From positions 248,001 through 312,000 of the forward strand of contig NZ_CAJZAI010000006.1 of the NCBI RefSeq assembly GCF_914271435.1: a stretch of 64,000 nt of DNA, in the 5' to 3' direction. This document shows positions 60,871-64,000 of the stretch, piece after piece; within the stretch, counting starts at the first letter, position 1, and every line of letters starts with the position of its first letter. This stretch comes from Cupriavidus laharis (GTDB lineage: Bacteria > Pseudomonadota > Gammaproteobacteria > Burkholderiales > Burkholderiaceae). The notes under the pieces are model-generated. The model ran no database searches. It saw only the letters and a program-made list of their open reading frames with translations, and was not told the origin of the DNA. The position numbers and the translations under genes are program-made.

Positions 60871-62622
60871 TTGCCAGACCAACCCGCCAGCCCGCTGGCC
60901 TCCAAGGCCGTCACGCCGGCAACGGCGGGCGGCTGGCTGCGCTGGCTGCCGGGCCTGCAGATGCTGCGCACGTACCAGCCCGGCTGGCTGCCGCGCGACC
61001 TGGCGGCCGGGCTCGTGCTCACGACCATGCTGGTGCCGGTAGGCATCGCCTATGCCGAGGCATCGGGCGTGCCGGGCATCTACGGCCTGTACGCCACCAT
61101 CATCCCCTTGCTCGCCTACGCGCTGTTCGGCCCCAGCCGCATCCTGGTGCTGGGACCCGACTCCGCGCTGGCTGCGCCGATCCTGGCCGTGGTGGTGCAG
61201 CTTTCCGCCGGCGACCCGGCGCGGGCCATCACCATCGCCAGCATGATGGCAGTGGTATCGGGGCTGGTCTGCATCGTCGTCGGGCTCTTGCGCCTGGGTT
61301 TCATCACCGAGCTGCTGTCCAAGCCGATCCGCTATGGCTACATGAACGGGATCGCGTTCACCGTGCTGATCAGCCAGCTACCCAAGCTGTTCGGCATTTC
61401 GATCGAAGATGCCGGGCCGTTGCGGGATTTGTGGAACCTGGGCAATGCCATCGCTGACGGCAAGGCCAACTGGTACAGCCTGGCCGTGGGCGGCGCCAGC
61501 CTGGCGCTGATCCTGCTGCTGAAGCGGTTCGAGCGCGTGCCCGGTGTGCTGATTGCGGTCGTGCTGGCAACACTGAGCGTGAGCGTGCTCGGCCTCGATG
61601 CACTGGGCGTGAAGGTGCTTGGCAAGATGCCGCAAGGGCTGCCCGCCTTCGCCTTCCCGTGGCTCACCGGCGTAGACCTGACCCACATCGTGCTGGGCGG
61701 GTGTGCCGTTGCGCTGGTGGCGTTCGCCGATACCAGCGTGCTCTCGCGCACTTACGCCGCGCGCCTGAAATACCCGGTCGATCCCAACCAGGAAATGGTC
61801 GGACTGGGCACCGCCAACCTTGCCGCCGGGCTGTTCCAGGGCTTCCCGATCAGCAGCAGCGCGTCACGCACGCCGGTGGCCGAGGCGGCGGGCGCGCGCA
61901 CGCAGCTGACTGGCGTGGTCGGCGCGCTGGCGGTGGCAGCCCTGCTGCTCTTCGCGCCGGACCTGTTGCGGCACCTGCCCAACAGCGCGCTGGCTGCCGT
62001 GGTCATTGCGGCGGCCCTCGGCCTGTTCGAGTTTGCCGACCTCAAGCGGATCTACCGCATCCAGCAATGGGAGTTCTGGCTGTCGATGGCGTGCTTTGCC
62101 GGCGTTGCGGTCTTCGGCGCGGTGCCGGGCATCTGCCTGGCCGTGGTGATCGCCGTGATCGAGTTCCTGTGGGACGGCTGGCGCCCGCATTACGCTGTGC
62201 TGGGCCGCGCCGACGGCGTGCGCGGGTATCACGACGTCGAGCGCTACCCCGATGCGCGCCGCGTGCCGGGCCTGGTGCTGTTTCGCTGGGATGCGCCGCT
62301 GTTCTTTGCGAATGCCGAGCTGTTCCAGGACTGCGTGCTGCGGGCCGTTGACGATTCGCCCACCGCCGTGCGGCGCGTAGTAGTAGCAGCCGAGCCGGTG
62401 ACCAGTGTTGATGTGACCTCGGCGGACATGCTGCGCGAGCTCGACAAGACGCTCGATGGGCGTGGAATCGAGCTGCACTTCGCGGAGATGAAGGATCCGG
62501 TCAAGGACAAGCTCAAGCGCTTCGAGCTATTCGACAAGCTGGGGGAGGATGCCTTCCATCCCACTGTGGGTGCGGCGGTGGATGACTACGTGGAGGATTA
62601 CCGCGTGGAATGGACGGGGTAA
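60871..62622 (+). CDS. SulP-family anion transporter with STAS domain
   Basis: A 583-residue SulP protein. The membrane domain (about 30-420) shows the opening LPRDLAAGLVLTTMLVPVGIAYAEASG and [36 protein letters not shown] and the later helices. A STAS domain follows at about 450-565 (VLFRWDAPLFFANAELFQD, then SVDVTSADMLRELDKTL). It carries sulfate, bicarbonate or another anion; the substrate is not known. The likely start is TTG 60871 with GGGGG five bases upstream; the first ATG in frame is 60961, within the membrane domain's opening. A second copy of the hairpin repeat follows. Confidence 0.88.
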   Translation: MPDQPASPLASKAVTPATAGGWLRWLPGLQMLRTYQPGWLPRDLAAGLVLTTMLVPVGIAYAEASGVPGIYGLYATIIPLLAYALFGPSRILVLGPDSALAAPILAVVVQLSAGDPARAITIASMMAVVSGLVCIVVGLLRLGFITELLSKPIRYGYMNGIAFTVLISQLPKLFGISIEDAGPLRDLWNLGNAIADGKANWYSLAVGGASLALILLLKRFERVPGVLIAVVLATLSVSVLGLDALGVKVLGKMPQGLPAFAFPWLTGVDLTHIVLGGCAVALVAFADTSVLSRTYAARLKYPVDPNQEMVGLGTANLAAGLFQGFPISSSASRTPVAEAAGARTQLTGVVGALAVAALLLFAPDLLRHLPNSALAAVVIAAALGLFEFADLKRIYRIQQWEFWLSMACFAGVAVFGAVPGICLAVVIAVIEFLWDGWRPHYAVLGRADGVRGYHDVERYPDARRVPGLVLFRWDAPLFFANAELFQDCVLRAVDDSPTAVRRVVVAAEPVTSVDVTSADMLRELDKTLDGRGIELHFAEMKDPVKDKLKRFELFDKLGEDAFHPTVGAAVDDYVEDYRVEWTG

Positions 62623-62638
62623 CGCCGCCCTGGCCCCC

Positions 62639-62658
62639 CTCTCCCGCTTGCGGGAGAG
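62639..62658. repeat. Hairpin repeat after the SulP gene
   Basis: CTCTCCCGC-TT-GCGGGAGAG is a perfect 9-bp stem and is related in sequence to the hairpin after ppc (54422-54455). It lies in the gap between convergent genes and may end both transcripts. Confidence 0.5.
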
Positions 62659-62716
62659 AAGAGACAACACTCGCACTGCTGGCTATGTCAGCTACCTCAG
62701 CGCATCAGCGTAACGA

Positions 62717-64000
62717 TCAGCTACCCTGCTTCACGCAATCCACGAAGTAGGCCTTCTGCCCGTCCACCTCTTCCAGCACCAGCCCGTGCACATCGGTTTC
62801 GAAACCCGGGAAGAGCTTGTTGAACTCGCGCGCGAACTTCAGGTACTGGACGATGGTGCGGTTGAAGCGCTCGCCCGGGATCAGCAGCGGAATGCCCGGC
62901 GGGTACGGCGTCAGCAGGATGGCCGTGACGCGGCCTTCGAGCTCGTCCACCGGCACACGCTCGATCTCGCGGTGCGCCATCATGGCCCATGCGTCCGAGG
63001 GCTTCATCGCCGGCTCCATGTCCGAGAGATACATCTCGGTGGTCACGCGCGCCACGTCGTTGGCCTTGTAGACGCTGTGCACGGCATCGCACAGGTCGCG
63101 CAGGCCCATGCGCTCGTACTGCGGATGCTTGCCGACGAACTCGGGCAGCACGCGCCACAGCGGCTGGTTCTGGTCGTAGTCGTCCTTGAACTGCTGCAAC
63201 TCGGTCACCAGCGAGTTCCAGCGGCCCTTGGTAATGCCGATGGTGAACATGATGAAGAACGAGTACAAGCCCGTCTTCTCGATGATGATGCCGTGCTCGG
63301 CCAGGTACTTGGTGACGATGGCCGCCGGGATGCCGCGCTCGCTGAACTCGCCGTCCACGTCCAGGCCCGGGGTGATGATGGTGGCCTTGATCGGGTCGAG
63401 CAGGTTGAAGCCGTCGGCCAGGTCGCCGAAGCCGTGCCAGCGCTCGTTGGCCTTGAGCATCCATTCCTCGCGGTCCGGCATGCCTTCTTCATTCAGCGTA
63501 TCGGGACCCCATACCTTGAACCACCAGTCGCCGTTGTTGCCAGCCTCGAAGTCGCCCTCCACCTTGCGCATGGCGCGGCGGAAATCCAGCGCTTCCTGGA
63601 TGCTCTCTTCCACCAGCGCGGTGCCGCCCGGCGCTTCCATCATCGCCGCGGCCACGTCGCACGAGGCGATGATCGAGTATTGCGGGCTGGTCGAGGTGTG
63701 CATCAGGTACGCCTCGTTAAAGCGATAGCGGTCCAGCTTGCGCGTCTCGGAATCCTGCACGAGGATCTGCGAGGCCTGCGACAGGCCCGCGAGCAGCTTG
63801 TGCGTGGACTGCGTGGCGAACACCAGCGCGTCCTTGCTGCGCGGGCGACCCTTGCCGATCGCGTGCATATTGCGATAGAAGTCGTGGAACGCCGCGTGCG
63901 GCAGCCACGCTTCATCGAAATGCAGCGTGTCGATTTCCGATGCGAGCATCTCCTTGATCTGCTCGGCGTTGTACAGCACGCCGTCATAGGTGCCCTGCGT
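62717..64000 (-). CDS. Arginine/lysine/ornithine decarboxylase, 3' part
   Basis: The C-terminal 427 residues of a PLP-dependent basic amino acid decarboxylase of the LdcC/AdiA/SpeC fold type I group. The frame is open to the window end. The PLP-binding Lys is in VFATQSTHKLLAGLSQAS, preceded by FDEAWLPHAAFHDFYR, which holds the Asp/His that contact PLP. The C-terminal domain has TPYPPGIPLLIPGERF and ends with VDGQKAYFVDCVKQGS. It decarboxylates lysine, arginine or ornithine; the sequence seen does not decide which. The N-terminal receiver-like domain is outside the window. Confidence 0.92.
   Translation of the reverse strand, partial: TQGTYDGVLYNAEQIKEMLASEIDTLHFDEAWLPHAAFHDFYRNMHAIGKGRPRSKDALVFATQSTHKLLAGLSQASQILVQDSETRKLDRYRFNEAYLMHTSTSPQYSIIASCDVAAAMMEAPGGTALVEESIQEALDFRRAMRKVEGDFEAGNNGDWWFKVWGPDTLNEEGMPDREEWMLKANERWHGFGDLADGFNLLDPIKATIITPGLDVDGEFSERGIPAAIVTKYLAEHGIIIEKTGLYSFFIMFTIGITKGRWNSLVTELQQFKDDYDQNQPLWRVLPEFVGKHPQYERMGLRDLCDAVHSVYKANDVARVTTEMYLSDMEPAMKPSDAWAMMAHREIERVPVDELEGRVTAILLTPYPPGIPLLIPGERFNRTIVQYLKFAREFNKLFPGFETDVHGLVLEEVDGQKAYFVDCVKQGS

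Overview
The window looks like chromosomal DNA of a betaproteobacterium of the Burkholderiaceae, most like Cupriavidus or Ralstonia. The evidence is high G+C coding with strong third-position bias in the core genes, the fused hemDX gene next to hemC, hemY and ppc, the yqgE-ruvX-pyrR-pyrB-pyrC' order, and lipopolysaccharide core genes (waaA, waaC) beside a phosphomannomutase gene. The species cannot be fixed from the sequence alone.

Layout. Positions 1-307 hold the 3' end of a Tn3-family resolvase gene and a sequence resembling a Tn21-type terminal repeat, so the window seems to start inside the end of a transposon. Positions 454-5313 (minus) hold a META/DUF4377 lipoprotein, waaA, waaC and manB. 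Positions 5556-11828 (plus) hold a polyprenyl-phosphate sugar transferase, three GT4 glycosyltransferases and a Wzx-like flippase. Positions 12276-15659 (plus) are a GtrB/GtrA/membrane-protein cassette. Positions 15661-15911 are a decayed IS3-family transposase. Positions 16107-20989 (plus, clearly more A+T-rich) hold a second membrane-glycosylation-like set: GT2, methyltransferase, UPF0104-type membrane protein and a 779-residue membrane protein. Positions 21168-38710 (minus) run from rfbBDAC through manC, wzm, wzt, two methyltransferases, a 1261-residue three-module glycosyltransferase, gmd and rmd to two GT4 enzymes. Positions 38910-64000 are housekeeping: apaH, a J-domain protein, plsC, pyrC'/pyrB/pyrR/ruvX/yqgE, a pseudouridine synthase, hemY/hemDX/hemC, ppc, a ferritin-like protein, an ECF sigma/anti-sigma pair, argH, a two-gene TRAP transporter, a SulP transporter and the 3' part of a basic amino acid decarboxylase gene.

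How the genes work together. ManC and ManB can make GDP-mannose, Gmd and Rmd can turn it into GDP-D-rhamnose, and RmlABCD (rfb) makes dTDP-L-rhamnose. The minus-strand unit has its own ABC exporter (Wzm/Wzt, the latter with a C-terminal substrate-binding-like domain) and resembles the A-band D-rhamnan loci of Pseudomonas. The plus-strand unit has a Wzx-type flippase, and it is followed by two cassettes that look built to decorate a glycan on the periplasmic side of the inner membrane. The locus therefore encodes parts of two export routes plus two candidate side-chain decorating systems. No clear Wzy polymerase or WaaL ligase was recognised.

The most interesting items are the second, atypical decorating cassette (16107-20989), the three-module glycosyltransferase, the transposase relic at the seam between the two acquired cassettes, and the dispersed long palindromic repeats.
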